Shown one piece after another: positions 1-8,871 of a stretch of DNA of 56,704 nucleotides. The notes beneath the pieces were generated by a model. The model worked only from the letters and a program-made list of their open reading frames with translations, searched no databases and was not told the DNA's origin. Source of the DNA: Oscillospiraceae bacterium. Its GTDB lineage: Bacteria > Bacillota > Clostridia > Oscillospirales > Oscillospiraceae. Location: assembly GCA_902761055.1 (NCBI GenBank), contig CACWIS010000008.1, positions 1 to 56,704 of the forward strand, written 5' to 3'. Each line of letters begins with the position of its first letter. The first letter of the stretch is position 1. A program made the position numbers and the translations under genes.

Positions 1-864
1 CGTGCGCTTCATCAGCGGCTCGCCGTTGCGCGGGTCCTTCAGCTCGGGGAACTCCATGAGAACGTCGGTCATCTCGTTGCCGCGCTCGCCGCAGCCGATG
101 TAGATGACGATGTCCACGTCGGACCACTTCGCCAGCTGGTGCTGCACGACGGTCTTGCCGGAGCCGAAGGGGCCGGGGACGGCGGCGGTGCCGCCCTTGG
201 CGATCGGGAAGAGCGTGTCGATGATACGCTGTCCGCTGTTCATCGGGCGGCTGGGGACATACTTGCGGGTGTAGGGGCGCGCGATACGCACGGGCCAGCG
301 CTGCATCATTTTCACTTCGATCTCGGCGCCCTTGGCGTCGCGCACGACGGCGATGACGTCGGCGACGGTATGTTCGCCGCTCTCGACGGAGACGACCTCG
401 CCCGCGACGCCGTAGGGGACCATGATCTTGTGCAGGATGGCCGAGGTCTCCTGCACGGTGCCCAGCACGTCGCCCGCGGCGACCTTGTCGCCCGGCTTCG
501 CGACGGGAACGAAGTCCCACTTCTTCCCGCGGTCCAGCGCGGGCACGTCGATGCCGCGGCTGATGCTGTCGCCGGAGACGCGGCGCATCTCGGGCAGCGG
601 GCGCTGGATGCCGTCGTAGATATTGTCCAGCATGCCGGGTCCGAGCTCGACGGACAGCGGCATCCCGGTGGTATAGACCTCCGCGCCCGGTCCGAGACCC
701 GAGGTCTCCTCATAGACCTGGATGGAGGCTTTGTCGCCGGTCATGTTCAGGATCTCGCCGATCAGGTGCTGCGAGCCGACACGGACGACGTCGGAGACGT
801 TGGCGTCCGCGAGGCCCTCGGCCACCACAAGCGGGCCGGATACCTTGGTAATTGTTCCGCTCAT
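1..864 (-). CDS. ntpA: V-type ATPase catalytic subunit A (partial, C-terminus off window)
   Basis: Catalytic, nucleotide-binding subunit of the peripheral V1 sector; it couples ATP turnover to cation movement through the membrane ring. The window holds the first 288 residues of a protein usually near 590. It shows the N-terminal barrel, the V/A-type insertion domain ('non-homologous region', about residues 110-190) and the P-loop GPFGSGKT at residues 231-238, the form typical of A/V-type rather than F-type subunits. The start ATG at 864 is preceded by AAGGAAGGA at 6-nt spacing; an in-frame ATG two codons upstream would sit directly on that site and is less likely. It is the seventh gene of the ntp operon, 41 nt behind subunit F. 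Subunits B and D are expected beyond the window edge. Confidence 0.95.
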   Translation of the reverse strand, partial: MSGTITKVSGPLVVAEGLADANVSDVVRVGSQHLIGEILNMTGDKASIQVYEETSGLGPGAEVYTTGMPLSVELGPGMLDNIYDGIQRPLPEMRRVSGDSISRGIDVPALDRGKKWDFVPVAKPGDKVAAGDVLGTVQETSAILHKIMVPYGVAGEVVSVESGEHTVADVIAVVRDAKGAEIEVKMMQRWPVRIARPYTRKYVPSRPMNSGQRIIDTLFPIAKGGTAAVPGPFGSGKTVVQHQLAKWSDVDIVIYIGCGERGNEMTDVLMEFPELKDPRNGEPLMKRT

Positions 865-905
865 AAGCATTCCTTCCTTTGCTTTATTTCGAAGGGTGAT
901 TCGGG

Positions 906-1226
906 TCAGTCGCCGAGGATGTTCGTGCCGACGGCACGCTCGACGGCGGCCTTGAGCGCGTTCTGGCCCAGACCCAGGCTGCCCTCGCGGCCGGGGATCA
1001 GGATGATGGCCGGCGTGGGGCTGTCCTTGTAGCGCGCGATCTCGTGTTCGAGCTCCGCGGCCAGGTTTTCCTCGATATAGATGATGGCGTAGTCCGTGCT
1101 CTCGCGCGTCAGCTTCCGCAGGGCGGCGAGGCCCTCCGCGGCGTTGTCCACGCTGACGGCTTCGAGCCCGAGGGCCTTGAAGCCCATGACGGTCTCTCTG
1201 CCGCCGATGACTGCAATTTTAAGCAT
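906..1226 (-). CDS. ntpG: V-type ATPase subunit F
   Basis: Small central-stalk subunit that sits on the rotor beside subunit D. The 106-residue protein has the usual length and the family opening MLKIAVIGGRETVMGF, followed by alternating beta/alpha segments. I chose the ATG at 1226 from that family start. An in-frame GTG three codons upstream lies about 4 nt after AAGGAAAGG and is a possible alternative start. The gene overlaps the end of ntpC by 8 nt, implying translational coupling. In Enterococcus naming, subunit F is encoded by ntpG. Confidence 0.9.
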   Translation of the reverse strand: MLKIAVIGGRETVMGFKALGLEAVSVDNAAEGLAALRKLTRESTDYAIIYIEENLAAELEHEIARYKDSPTPAIILIPGREGSLGLGQNALKAAVERAVGTNILGD

Positions 1227-2205
1227 ACAGATCACGCAGCCTTTCCTTGATCGTGGCGGCCGGGACGCCCGCAAGCGCGCCGGTCAGGATCATCCGCACG
1301 GCGGTGGTCTCGTTCTCAACGGCGGCGAGATAGGCCGTGACGACCTCCGGGCCGTAGGAGACGAGCTTGACGTTCTTCAGATATTCGTTCACGGCGTTGT
1401 CGCAGGCGAGCTCGAAAGCCGTCATCGAGCCGCCGGACATGGCTTCGGCGCCCGCGGCGGCCGCCTTTTCCAGCGGCCCGTGCGCGAAGATGGCCGCGAG
1501 ACCGTCCCCGTCCGCGGCGGCGATCCGGTCGGCGTCCGTGCCGCCCTTGACCAGTACCGAGGCGAGAAAGTCCGGACTCTTGTGCATGCGCGCGGTGCGC
1601 ACGGCGCTTTTGAGGTTCGCCGCGTCGATGAGCAGGCGCACGTAGCCGGAAATGAAGGGACTGCCGAGCTCGTCGGCGAGCGTTTTCATCTCCGCGAAAT
1701 AGGCCCTGTCCAGCTCAAAGTCCGCCAGCTGCGGGTTGGCCGTGCGCGCCAGCGTGCTGCCGGCCTCGAGCATCGCCGCGCCGAGGACGGGCGGCAGCTC
1801 GCTCGTACGCTCCTCGTCGTAGGCGCTCTTGAGCTTCTCGGGCTCGATGCGCCCGGAGACGCTCATCAGCCGCAGGGGGTCCTGGCCCATGGCCTCGCCC
1901 TTCAAAACGGCCTTGGCGTTGTGATAGTCGTATTTCAGCCGAAACATGTCGACCAGCGCCTTGTCGGGGACGAGCGTCTCGATCTCGCGGAAGAGGGCGG
2001 CGCGGTGCGCGCTGAGCGCGGCGTCGATCTCGCCGGCCGAAAGGCCGGTCATATCCTCATAGCCGCAGTCCGCGAGCAGCTTGGCGCTCTCCTCAAAGCC
2101 GGAGGCTTCGAGCATGCGCGCGGCCCGGTCGGCCGTGAGCATTTTCACCTCGCGCGCGCGGAGCATGGCCGAGAGGCAGAGATACGCTTCCTTGTTCATT
2201 GACAA
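1219..2205 (-). CDS. ntpC: V-type ATPase subunit C (d-type stalk socket)
   Basis: Subunit C joins the central stalk to the membrane K ring. The 328-residue, largely alpha-helical protein fits the family (about 330-350). The start is ambiguous: a TTG at 2205 lies 8 nt after a strong GGGAGGG site, whereas the ATG at 2199 (protein MNKEAYLCL) lies 14 nt away. I give the TTG form on spacing grounds; the mature proteins differ by only two residues. It follows ntpE by 24 nt and overlaps ntpG by 8 nt. Confidence 0.9.
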   Translation of the reverse strand: MSMNKEAYLCLSAMLRAREVKMLTADRAARMLEASGFEESAKLLADCGYEDMTGLSAGEIDAALSAHRAALFREIETLVPDKALVDMFRLKYDYHNAKAVLKGEAMGQDPLRLMSVSGRIEPEKLKSAYDEERTSELPPVLGAAMLEAGSTLARTANPQLADFELDRAYFAEMKTLADELGSPFISGYVRLLIDAANLKSAVRTARMHKSPDFLASVLVKGGTDADRIAAADGDGLAAIFAHGPLEKAAAAGAEAMSGGSMTAFELACDNAVNEYLKNVKLVSYGPEVVTAYLAAVENETTAVRMILTGALAGVPAATIKERLRDLYA

Positions 2206-2229
2206 CTTCTTATCCCTCCCTTGTCGGGA

Positions 2230-2820
2230 TCAAGCGAACAGCATGTCGGCGATCGCGGCGGACATTTCGCCGCGGCACAGCTCGACAAGCAGAGCGGCCG
2301 TGCAGTTCACCTCGATGTTGTCGCGGCGGAGGATCAGCCCGCCGTCGAAATCGCCCGTGCTCCCGGAGAGCGTCAGCGCGCCGCGCTCGCCGAGCCGTTC
2401 GTTGGCGGCCTTGACGACGGCCTCGCCCAGCACGGAGCGGTCGGCGGCGTTGAGGACGATCTCCTCGGCGCCGGTCACGGAGGCCTCGGCCGCGAGCTTT
2501 GCCAGCAGCGCGACGTATTCCTCGCGCGGCAGCGAGACGAGACGCTTCTGCGCTTCGTCAAAGCTCCTGGCGATCAGGTCCTGCTTGAGCGCAAGCAGAG
2601 CCTTTTTGCTCTCCATGCGGCCCAGGCGCGCGGCGCTGTCGGCCTCATCGGCGCATTTCTTCACGCCGGCGCGGATCCGCTCGCCGTAGGCCTCGTCGGC
2701 CTTCTTGGCCCAGTCCGCGCGGATGGCCTCGCACTGCTCGCGCGCCTCGGCGAGGATCGCGTCGCACTGCGCCTGCGCGTCTGCACGGATATGTGCGATG
2801 ATTTTTTCGGTGCCTTTCAT
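2230..2820 (-). CDS. ntpE: V-type ATPase subunit E (peripheral stalk)
   Basis: Peripheral-stalk subunit that pairs with subunit G to hold the catalytic head against rotation. Of its 196 residues, the first 110 or so form a charged Ala/Glu/Arg-rich helix suited to a coiled coil with subunit G. The C-terminal part is the globular domain that contacts the A/B head, including the stretch DFDGGLILRRDNIEVNCT typical of the family. Length matches the family. It sits 28 nt after ntpK and 24 nt before ntpC. Confidence 0.92.
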   Translation of the reverse strand: MKGTEKIIAHIRADAQAQCDAILAEAREQCEAIRADWAKKADEAYGERIRAGVKKCADEADSAARLGRMESKKALLALKQDLIARSFDEAQKRLVSLPREEYVALLAKLAAEASVTGAEEIVLNAADRSVLGEAVVKAANERLGERGALTLSGSTGDFDGGLILRRDNIEVNCTAALLVELCRGEMSAAIADMLFA

Positions 2821-2848
2821 ATCGCAGCCTTCCTTTCTTTCGGAAGGA

Positions 2849-3379
<531 letters not shown>

Positions 3380-5365
3380 TCAATTCTCTTTCGCGCGGAC
3401 GAAGCGGCCGCCGAATTTCAGCGGACGGAAGGGCTTGCCGCCGTCGGCGTAGAACTTGCCGAAGAACTCCAGACACTGCAGACGCAGGTCGTGGACGTAG
3501 CAGCCCAGCAGGTTCAGCGCGAAGTTGATCGCGTGGCCCAGCACGAAGATGACTACGAAGGCCAGCATCGTAAAGACGTTCACGCCGCCCGACTGCGCGG
3601 GCATGATCGCGACGGTGTTGAAGACCTTGCCGACCACGCCGCCGGCGAGCATCAGCGCCATGATACGCGAATAGCTCAGCACGTCGCCGAACCAGCCGGT
3701 GGCCGTGTTGTAGATGCAGCCGAAGGCCGCCGTGACCTTGCCGAAGCCCTTTGCGTTGCGTCCCGCGCCGAAGAGCAGCATCACGCCGCCGATCACGAGC
3801 ACCGCGATCGCCGCGATATGCAGCGCCGCGCTGTGCACGAGCAGCATGTCCGCCGCCATCAGCAGCGCGCCGACGAGCAGGATCCACAGCGAACCCTCCT
3901 CAAAGAGCGCGCCGGCCTTGTCGCCGCGGCGGATCTTCTCCCTAGCGGAGACGACCATGCCGGTGTTCAGGTGCAGCATGCCCAGCACCAGCGAACCGTA
4001 GAGCACGAGCTCGCTGTCATACTCGGGGCTGAAGAGGTGCCACAGTCCCGGCCAGGTGCTCTTCGGGTTGAACAGATGCACGAGCTGATAGGGCACGTCG
4101 CTGAAGAAGGCGCCGGTGAGCACGCCCATCGCCGCCGTGGCGACGCCGCCGTAGAGCAGCAGCTGGCAGAAGGCGAGCGAGCCGCCCCGCGGCCTGAGCT
4201 TCTTCATCGCGACGAGCGCCGCGGCGATCATGATGATGCCGTAGCCGATGTCGGCCATCATCAAGCCGTAGAACAGGATGAAGAAGGGCGCCATCAGCGG
4301 GTTGGGGTCGACCGTGCCGTAGGCCGGCAGACTGTACATCTCCGTCACCATGTTCAGCGCGTTGGTCAGCTTGTTGTTCTTCAGGCTGACGGGGACCTGC
4401 GGATATTCCTCCTCCGAGGGCTCCTCGGTCTCCCAGGCGCAGTCGAAGCGGGTGAGGACCTCCTCGAGCGCTGCCTCCTTTTCTGCGGGCAGCCAGCCCT
4501 GCATCACGAGCACGTCCCCGGTCGAGAGGGCGAGATCGGAGGCTTCGGAGAGCGTGAGCTTCGCCTCCGCCCGGTCGGCCGCGAGCTTGAGCGCGTCGCG
4601 CCGGGAGGCCTTGTCGCGGATCGAGGCCTCGCAGGCCTCCTTCTCCCGCGCGAGCCGGGCGAGCGCGGTGCCGCATTCGGCGCTGCACTGCCTGGCCGGG
4701 CCGCTCATGCCCGGGAAGGACTGGGCGGTGAAATCAAAGGGGCGCAGCGCCTCCTGCATTTCGGGAAGCGCCTCCTTCACGCAGACGATCATCACGTAGG
4801 AGGCCCGTTTGTCGGCGCTTACCTCGAAGAGCTCGGCCTCGTCGGTCACGGCCGCCATCGCTTCGCGCACCTTGTCCGGCGGGATCTTGACCGGGAAGGA
4901 GCCCAGCAGCACGCTGCAGCGCTCGGTCTCGGTGACGTCGAGCGGCAGATCCAGCGGCAGCCAGGGCACGAGCGATTCCATCACGGCACGCTCGCGGCTC
5001 TCCTCGGCGCCGATGCGTTTGATGCGGTCGTCCGCCGCGCTGATCTCGCCCGCGAGGGCGAGCGCGGCGCCGAGTTCGCTGCCGTCGAGCAGCACGTCGC
5101 CGTCGACCTCCGGCGGAGCGGAGAGCATCGGCTTCTTTTCGGGCGCATAGCGGTCCAGCACGGCGACGGCGTGAAGGAGCGCGGCATGGTCGCTCTTGTT
5201 CGCGAGCGTTTCACTGTCGGGCCGGTGCAGCGCTTCAAGCGCCTGCGCGTCGATCTCCAGCTCGGAAAACTCGACACAGCCCAGACGGATCAGCTCCCGC
5301 AGAAGCTCGTCCTTCTGCGAGCGTGCGACCATCAGCCGCAGCTTTTTCATCGTTACAATGGCCAT
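3380..5365 (-). CDS. ntpI: V-type ATPase subunit I (membrane stator, a-subunit homologue)
   Basis: Stator subunit providing the ion half-channels against the K ring. Its 661 residues divide into a soluble N-terminal half (about 1-330, with coiled-coil stretches) and a C-terminal half of about seven or eight membrane helices starting around residue 335 (GTVDPNPLMAPFFILFYGLM is a family signature). The opening MAIVTMKKLRLM is the usual start for clostridial NtpI. The Shine-Dalgarno site is weak and distant, so translation is probably coupled to ntpF, whose stop lies 1 nt upstream. Confidence 0.95.
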   Translation of the reverse strand: MAIVTMKKLRLMVARSQKDELLRELIRLGCVEFSELEIDAQALEALHRPDSETLANKSDHAALLHAVAVLDRYAPEKKPMLSAPPEVDGDVLLDGSELGAALALAGEISAADDRIKRIGAEESRERAVMESLVPWLPLDLPLDVTETERCSVLLGSFPVKIPPDKVREAMAAVTDEAELFEVSADKRASYVMIVCVKEALPEMQEALRPFDFTAQSFPGMSGPARQCSAECGTALARLAREKEACEASIRDKASRRDALKLAADRAEAKLTLSEASDLALSTGDVLVMQGWLPAEKEAALEEVLTRFDCAWETEEPSEEEYPQVPVSLKNNKLTNALNMVTEMYSLPAYGTVDPNPLMAPFFILFYGLMMADIGYGIIMIAAALVAMKKLRPRGGSLAFCQLLLYGGVATAAMGVLTGAFFSDVPYQLVHLFNPKSTWPGLWHLFSPEYDSELVLYGSLVLGMLHLNTGMVVSAREKIRRGDKAGALFEEGSLWILLVGALLMAADMLLVHSAALHIAAIAVLVIGGVMLLFGAGRNAKGFGKVTAAFGCIYNTATGWFGDVLSYSRIMALMLAGGVVGKVFNTVAIMPAQSGGVNVFTMLAFVVIFVLGHAINFALNLLGCYVHDLRLQCLEFFGKFYADGGKPFRPLKFGGRFVRAKEN

Positions 5366-5366
5366 G

Positions 5367-5681
5367 TCACTTGTTCACTATCCTTTCCACTACTAAGGAC
5401 GCGGCGCTCTCAAGCTTTGCCTCCGCTTTGTCGAGCAAAGCGGCTTTCTGCGCTTCCAGATCGCGCGCGATCGCGTCCGCGTCGGCGCGGGTCTTTTCCG
5501 CGGCCCTGGCTTTGAGCTGCTCGAGCTCGGTGTCGGCCCGGCATATCGCCGCCTCAACGGAGGCCTTTCCCTCGGCTTCCGCTTCGGCGATGAGCTGTCT
5601 GGCCTGCGCTTCCGCCGCGGCGACGGCGGCTTTGCCGTCGGTCTCGGCCTGCGAGATGTTGTAAATCGCCTCGAATGACAT
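5367..5681 (-). CDS. ntpF: V-type ATPase subunit G/H (peripheral stalk), first gene of operon
   Basis: Short helical peripheral-stalk subunit, partner of subunit E. The 104-residue protein is almost one continuous Ala/Glu/Lys-rich helix (EAEAEGKASVEAA and similar), ending in a hydrophobic VVERIVNK tail, as in the family. The ATG at 5681 (MSFEAIYNISQ) follows GAGGGG at about 7 nt; a longer reading to 5705 would include the ribosome site and is rejected. It opens the operon, whose order F-I-K-E-C-G-A matches the Enterococcus ntp operon. Two candidate promoters lie upstream. Confidence 0.88.
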   Translation of the reverse strand: MSFEAIYNISQAETDGKAAVAAAEAQARQLIAEAEAEGKASVEAAICRADTELEQLKARAAEKTRADADAIARDLEAQKAALLDKAEAKLESAASLVVERIVNK

Positions 5682-5744
5682 CGGCACACCCCCTCTTTTT
5701 ACCAAATGATCGCGCTTGTTTTTGCCGTTTTAAAGTATAAAACT

Positions 5745-5773
5745 ATTTTACCGCAAACAGAGCGTTCTTTCAA
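5745..5773 (-). promoter_or_regulatory. Proximal sigma-A-type promoter for ntp operon
   Basis: TTGAAA (5773-5768), 17-nt spacer, TAAAAT (5750-5745). Transcription would start about 55-60 nt before the ntpF ATG. Assignment rests on consensus match and spacing only. Confidence 0.6.
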
Positions 5774-5808
5774 GAAAAAAACGCAGCTTTACGGAATCCT
5801 CCTACAAT

Positions 5809-5838
5809 ATTAAAGCATACTTGTTATTTATTTGTCAA
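5809..5838 (-). promoter_or_regulatory. Distal sigma-A-type promoter for ntp operon
   Basis: TTGACA (5838-5833), 18-nt spacer, TTTAAT (5814-5809). The -35 box is a perfect consensus. It would give a leader of about 120 nt before ntpF. Confidence 0.5.
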
Positions 5839-5921
5839 ATACGGATGACAGTTTCGTCTTTATGCCGAAATCGTATGGTAAAAAGACGGTCGGAAGAGAA
5901 AAAAACGATGAACGGGAAAAC

Positions 5922-5952
5922 AAAAAAACGACGGCTTTGACAAAGCCGTCGT
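5922..5952 (-). terminator. Rho-independent terminator of tadA
   Basis: On the minus strand, immediately after the tadA stop, ACGACGGCTT pairs with AAGCCGTCGT across a 4-5 nt loop and is followed by a run of seven T (5921-5927 region). Confidence 0.8.
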
Positions 5953-5955
5953 TTT

Positions 5956-6402
5956 CTATCGCAGCGCGCCGAAAAACTCACGCAGCAGCGCAGCGGACTC
6001 CTCCGCCAGGACGCCGCCGCGGACCGAAGGGCTGTGGCCGTAGCGCTCGAAAAACAGGTCGATCACACTGCCGCAGGAGCCGCTGACGCCGTCCGCCGCA
6101 CCGAAGACGAGCGAAGGAACGCGCGCGTTGATGATCGCCCCGGCGCACATCGGGCAGGGCTCGAGCGTGACGAAGAGCGTGCAGCCCTCGAGCCGCCAGC
6201 TCCCCAGCGCCGCGCCCGCCTCGCGGATGGCCTCGATCTCGGCGTGCGCGGTCGCGTCGCCGCGCTCCTCGCGCCGGTTGCGCCCGCGGCCGATCACGCG
6301 GCCGGAGGCGTCGGCGATCACGCAGCCGACGGGCACCTCGCCCGCCTCGGCGGCCTCGCGCGCGAGCGCGAGCGCCTCGCGCATATACTTCTCATAGTCC
6401 AT
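5956..6402 (-). CDS. tadA: tRNA adenosine(34) deaminase TadA
   Basis: Deaminates the wobble adenosine of tRNA-Arg(ACG) to inosine. The 148-residue protein has the zinc-dependent cytidine/deoxycytidylate deaminase fold: His53-Ala-Glu55 (catalytic glutamate) in TAHAEIEAI, and the zinc ligands Cys83 and Cys86 in EPCPMCAGA. Length and the N-terminal opening with a helix (MREALALAREAAEAGEVPVG) fit TadA rather than a free-nucleoside deaminase. GGAGG lies 7 nt before the ATG. It lies 74 nt downstream of pta, separated by a strong hairpin without a T run, so the two may share transcripts. Confidence 0.95.
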   Translation of the reverse strand: MDYEKYMREALALAREAAEAGEVPVGCVIADASGRVIGRGRNRREERGDATAHAEIEAIREAGAALGSWRLEGCTLFVTLEPCPMCAGAIINARVPSLVFGAADGVSGSCGSVIDLFFERYGHSPSVRGGVLAEESAALLREFFGALR

Positions 6403-6426
6403 GACGCAGCCTCCAAAGCGGATACT

Positions 6427-6458
6427 GCAAAGGGCGGCCTGTTTGGGCCGCCCTTTGC
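6427..6458. other. Strong hairpin between pta and tadA, no U-tract
   Basis: GCAAAGGGCGGCC pairs perfectly with GGCCGCCCTTTGC around a 6-nt loop. There is no T run on either strand, so it is not a classical intrinsic terminator. It may be an mRNA stabiliser/processing structure or a weak terminator of pta. Confidence 0.6.
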
Positions 6459-6476
6459 GAGAGAGTGAATACGGTG

Positions 6477-7478
6477 TTACGCCAGCGCCGCGGTGATGAT
6501 GGACATCTGATAGACCTCCTCGGCGTCGCAGCCGCGGGAGAGGTCGTTGATCGGCGCGTTGAGGCCCTGCAGGATGGGGCCGAAGGCCGCATAGCCGCCC
6601 AGACGCTGGGCGATCTTGTAGCCGATGTTGCCGGACTGGATCTCCGGGAAGATGAAGGTGTTGGCATAGCCGGCGACCTTGCTGCCCGGGAACTTGAGCT
6701 GGCCGACGACGGGGGAGACGGCGGCGTCGAACTGCATCTCGCCGTCGAGGTCGAGCTCGGGGGCCATCTCCTTGGCGATGGCGGTGGCGTTGCGGACGAG
6801 ATCGACGTTCGCGCCCTTGCCGGAGCCCTTCGTGGAGTAGGAGAGCATCGCGACCTTCGGGTCCATGCCGAAGACCTTGGCGGTCTTGGCGGTCTCGACG
6901 GCGACCTCGGCGAGCTGGGCCGCGGCGGAGAGGACGACGTTGCCCTCCTTGTCGAGGCGGTCCTCATAGCCGATGTTGATCGCGCAGTCGCCCATGCACA
7001 GCATCGGGGCGCCTTCCTTGACGAGGATGAAGCAGGAGCTCACGAGATTCGCGCCCTTGCGGGTCTTGACGAGCTGCAGCGCGGGACGGACGGTGTCGGC
7101 CGTGGAGTAGGTCGCGCCGCCGAGCAGCGCGTCGGCCACGCCCATCTTGACGAGCATCGTGCCGAAGTAGTTGCCCTTCTGCAGGCTCGCGCGGCATTCC
7201 TCCGCGGTCATCTTGCCCTTGCGCAGGGCGACCATGGTCTCGACCATCTCGTCCATCTTCTCATAGGTCGCGGGATCGACGATCTCCAGGCCCTCGATGT
7301 CGAAGCCGCCCTTCGCGGCGGCGGCCTTGACGTCCTCGACCTTGCCGACGAGAACGGGGGTGAGGAAGCCGTCCTTCTTCAGGCGGGCGGCGGACTCGAG
7401 GATGCGCGCGTCGGTGCCCTCGGTGTAAACGATCTTGCGGGGATTCGCCTTGAGGATCTCAATGAGATTTTCAAACAT
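6477..7478 (-). CDS. pta: Phosphate acetyltransferase
   Basis: Interconverts acetyl-CoA and acetyl phosphate, usually paired with acetate kinase for ATP formation by fermentation. The 333-residue length is that of the compact class without the regulatory N-terminal domain. Family features include the N-terminal KIVYTEGTDARILESAARL, the central LSYSTKGSGKG and the C-terminal PILQGLNAPINDLSRGC. GGAGG lies 8 nt before the ATG. No ackA is next to it in this window. A clear promoter lies upstream (7539-7567); tadA follows downstream on the same strand. Confidence 0.95.
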   Translation of the reverse strand: MFENLIEILKANPRKIVYTEGTDARILESAARLKKDGFLTPVLVGKVEDVKAAAAKGGFDIEGLEIVDPATYEKMDEMVETMVALRKGKMTAEECRASLQKGNYFGTMLVKMGVADALLGGATYSTADTVRPALQLVKTRKGANLVSSCFILVKEGAPMLCMGDCAINIGYEDRLDKEGNVVLSAAAQLAEVAVETAKTAKVFGMDPKVAMLSYSTKGSGKGANVDLVRNATAIAKEMAPELDLDGEMQFDAAVSPVVGQLKFPGSKVAGYANTFIFPEIQSGNIGYKIAQRLGGYAAFGPILQGLNAPINDLSRGCDAEEVYQMSIITAALA

Positions 7479-7538
7479 TTTTTGTGCCTCCGATGAAAGT
7501 ATTTTTTCTATTCAAAGGAATCTTTGCTCAACAAAATA

Positions 7539-7567
7539 AATGTACCACTTGCCGCGGCGCTTTTCAA
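7539..7567 (-). promoter_or_regulatory. Sigma-A-type promoter for pta
   Basis: TTGAAA (7567-7562), 17-nt spacer ending TGG, TACATT (7544-7539). The start point would be about 55 nt upstream of the pta ATG. Confidence 0.6.
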
Positions 7568-7587
7568 GAGAGAAGTTGCCCGAGCCG

Positions 7588-8871
7588 TCAGATCGTCTTC
7601 TCCGCGCCGGGCTCGAGAACGTTCAAGCCGCTCATGTAGCGGCGCATCATGTCGTAGACGTGGTTGCCCGCCATGCGGCGGATAAAGCTGCGCGTCCGGT
7701 GCGCGCCGAGCCGCAGCGCCCGGACCCAGACGCCCTCGGGCGCGGCGAGCGAGACGAAGACCGTCCCGACCTCGTGCACGCCGTCGCCGTCCGGCCCGGC
7801 GAGCCCGGTCACGCCCACGCCGAGATCGGCGCCGGAGAGTTCCCTGACCCGCGCGGCCATCTCGTAGGCGACCTCGTAACTGACCGCGCCCTTTTCGGCG
7901 ATCAGCGCGGGGGCGATGCCGAGGAGCCTGCTCTTCATTTCGTTGGTATAGGTCACGACGCCGCCGCAGAAGTGCGCGCTGGCGCCGGGGATGTCGGTGA
8001 AGCGCTTGGCGAGCTCGCCGCCCGTGCAGCTCTCGGCCGCGGCGAAGCGCAGGCCGTTGTGCTCCATCAGCGCAAAGACGGCCTCCTCGATGCACTCGAC
8101 GTCCACGCCGTAGACGTATTCACCCAGCCGCGCGGCGGCCCGCTCCATCACGGGGCGGATCATCGCCTCGGCCTCGGCGGCGGTGTCGGCTTTGGCCGTC
8201 ACCTGCAGCAGGCAGTCGCATTCCTTGGCGTAGGGGGCCATCGAGGGGTTGCTCATTTTGTCCATCTCGTCGCGGAACATCTGGTCCACGGCGCTCTCGC
8301 CGATGCCGAAGATGCGCAGCGAGTGGGAGACGATCTCCCCGCCGGAGAGCGCCTTGAGATAGGGGATCGCGCTCTCGGCGAACATCGCGCGGCACTCCTT
8401 GGGCGGGCCGGGGAGCATCACGACGGTCCTGCCGTCCTTTTGAAAGGCGCAGCCCGGCGCGGTGCCGCAGTTGTTGTGGAACACCGTCGCGCCCTCGGGG
8501 ATCAGCGCCTGGGCGTAGTTGTTGGGCGTGAAGCTTTTGCTGTATTTGATATAATCGTACAGCCCCTCGCGCTCGGCCCTGTCCTCCACGAGCGGCAGGC
8601 CGAAGGCCTCGGCGAGGATCTGCTTGGTCAGATCGTCGCAGGTCGGCCCGAGGCCGCCGGTGGTGATGATGACGTCGGCGCGGCGCTTGGCGATCTCGAC
8701 GCACTCGCGCAGCCGCTGCGGGTTGTCGCCCACGACGGTGTGGTAGCGCACGTTGATGCCGATCTTCGAGAGCATCTCGGAGACGTCGCGCGCGTCGGTG
8801 TTGGTCACATGGCCGAGCAGCAGCTCGGTCCCGACGGAGAGGATCTCCGTGTTCAGGGCGCGGTCCTTCAT
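7588..8871 (-). CDS. cinA: CinA-family protein (nicotinamide-nucleotide amidohydrolase/competence-damage)
   Basis: Two-domain CinA of 427 residues. The N-terminal molybdopterin-binding-like (COG1058) domain spans about 1-170, with TTGGLGPTCDDLTK and NTDARDVSEML. The C-terminal PncC-like deamidase domain is about 260-415, with AAESCTGGELAKRF and GVTGLAGPDG. The family recycles NMN by deamidation and hydrolyses ADP-ribose in characterised members; which activity operates here is not visible. Its start overlaps the thiI stop by 4 nt (ATGA), so it is translationally coupled as the last gene of the comM-lipoprotein-thiI-cinA unit. Confidence 0.93.
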   Translation of the reverse strand: MKDRALNTEILSVGTELLLGHVTNTDARDVSEMLSKIGINVRYHTVVGDNPQRLRECVEIAKRRADVIITTGGLGPTCDDLTKQILAEAFGLPLVEDRAEREGLYDYIKYSKSFTPNNYAQALIPEGATVFHNNCGTAPGCAFQKDGRTVVMLPGPPKECRAMFAESAIPYLKALSGGEIVSHSLRIFGIGESAVDQMFRDEMDKMSNPSMAPYAKECDCLLQVTAKADTAAEAEAMIRPVMERAAARLGEYVYGVDVECIEEAVFALMEHNGLRFAAAESCTGGELAKRFTDIPGASAHFCGGVVTYTNEMKSRLLGIAPALIAEKGAVSYEVAYEMAARVRELSGADLGVGVTGLAGPDGDGVHEVGTVFVSLAAPEGVWVRALRLGAHRTRSFIRRMAGNHVYDMMRRYMSGLNVLEPGAEKTI

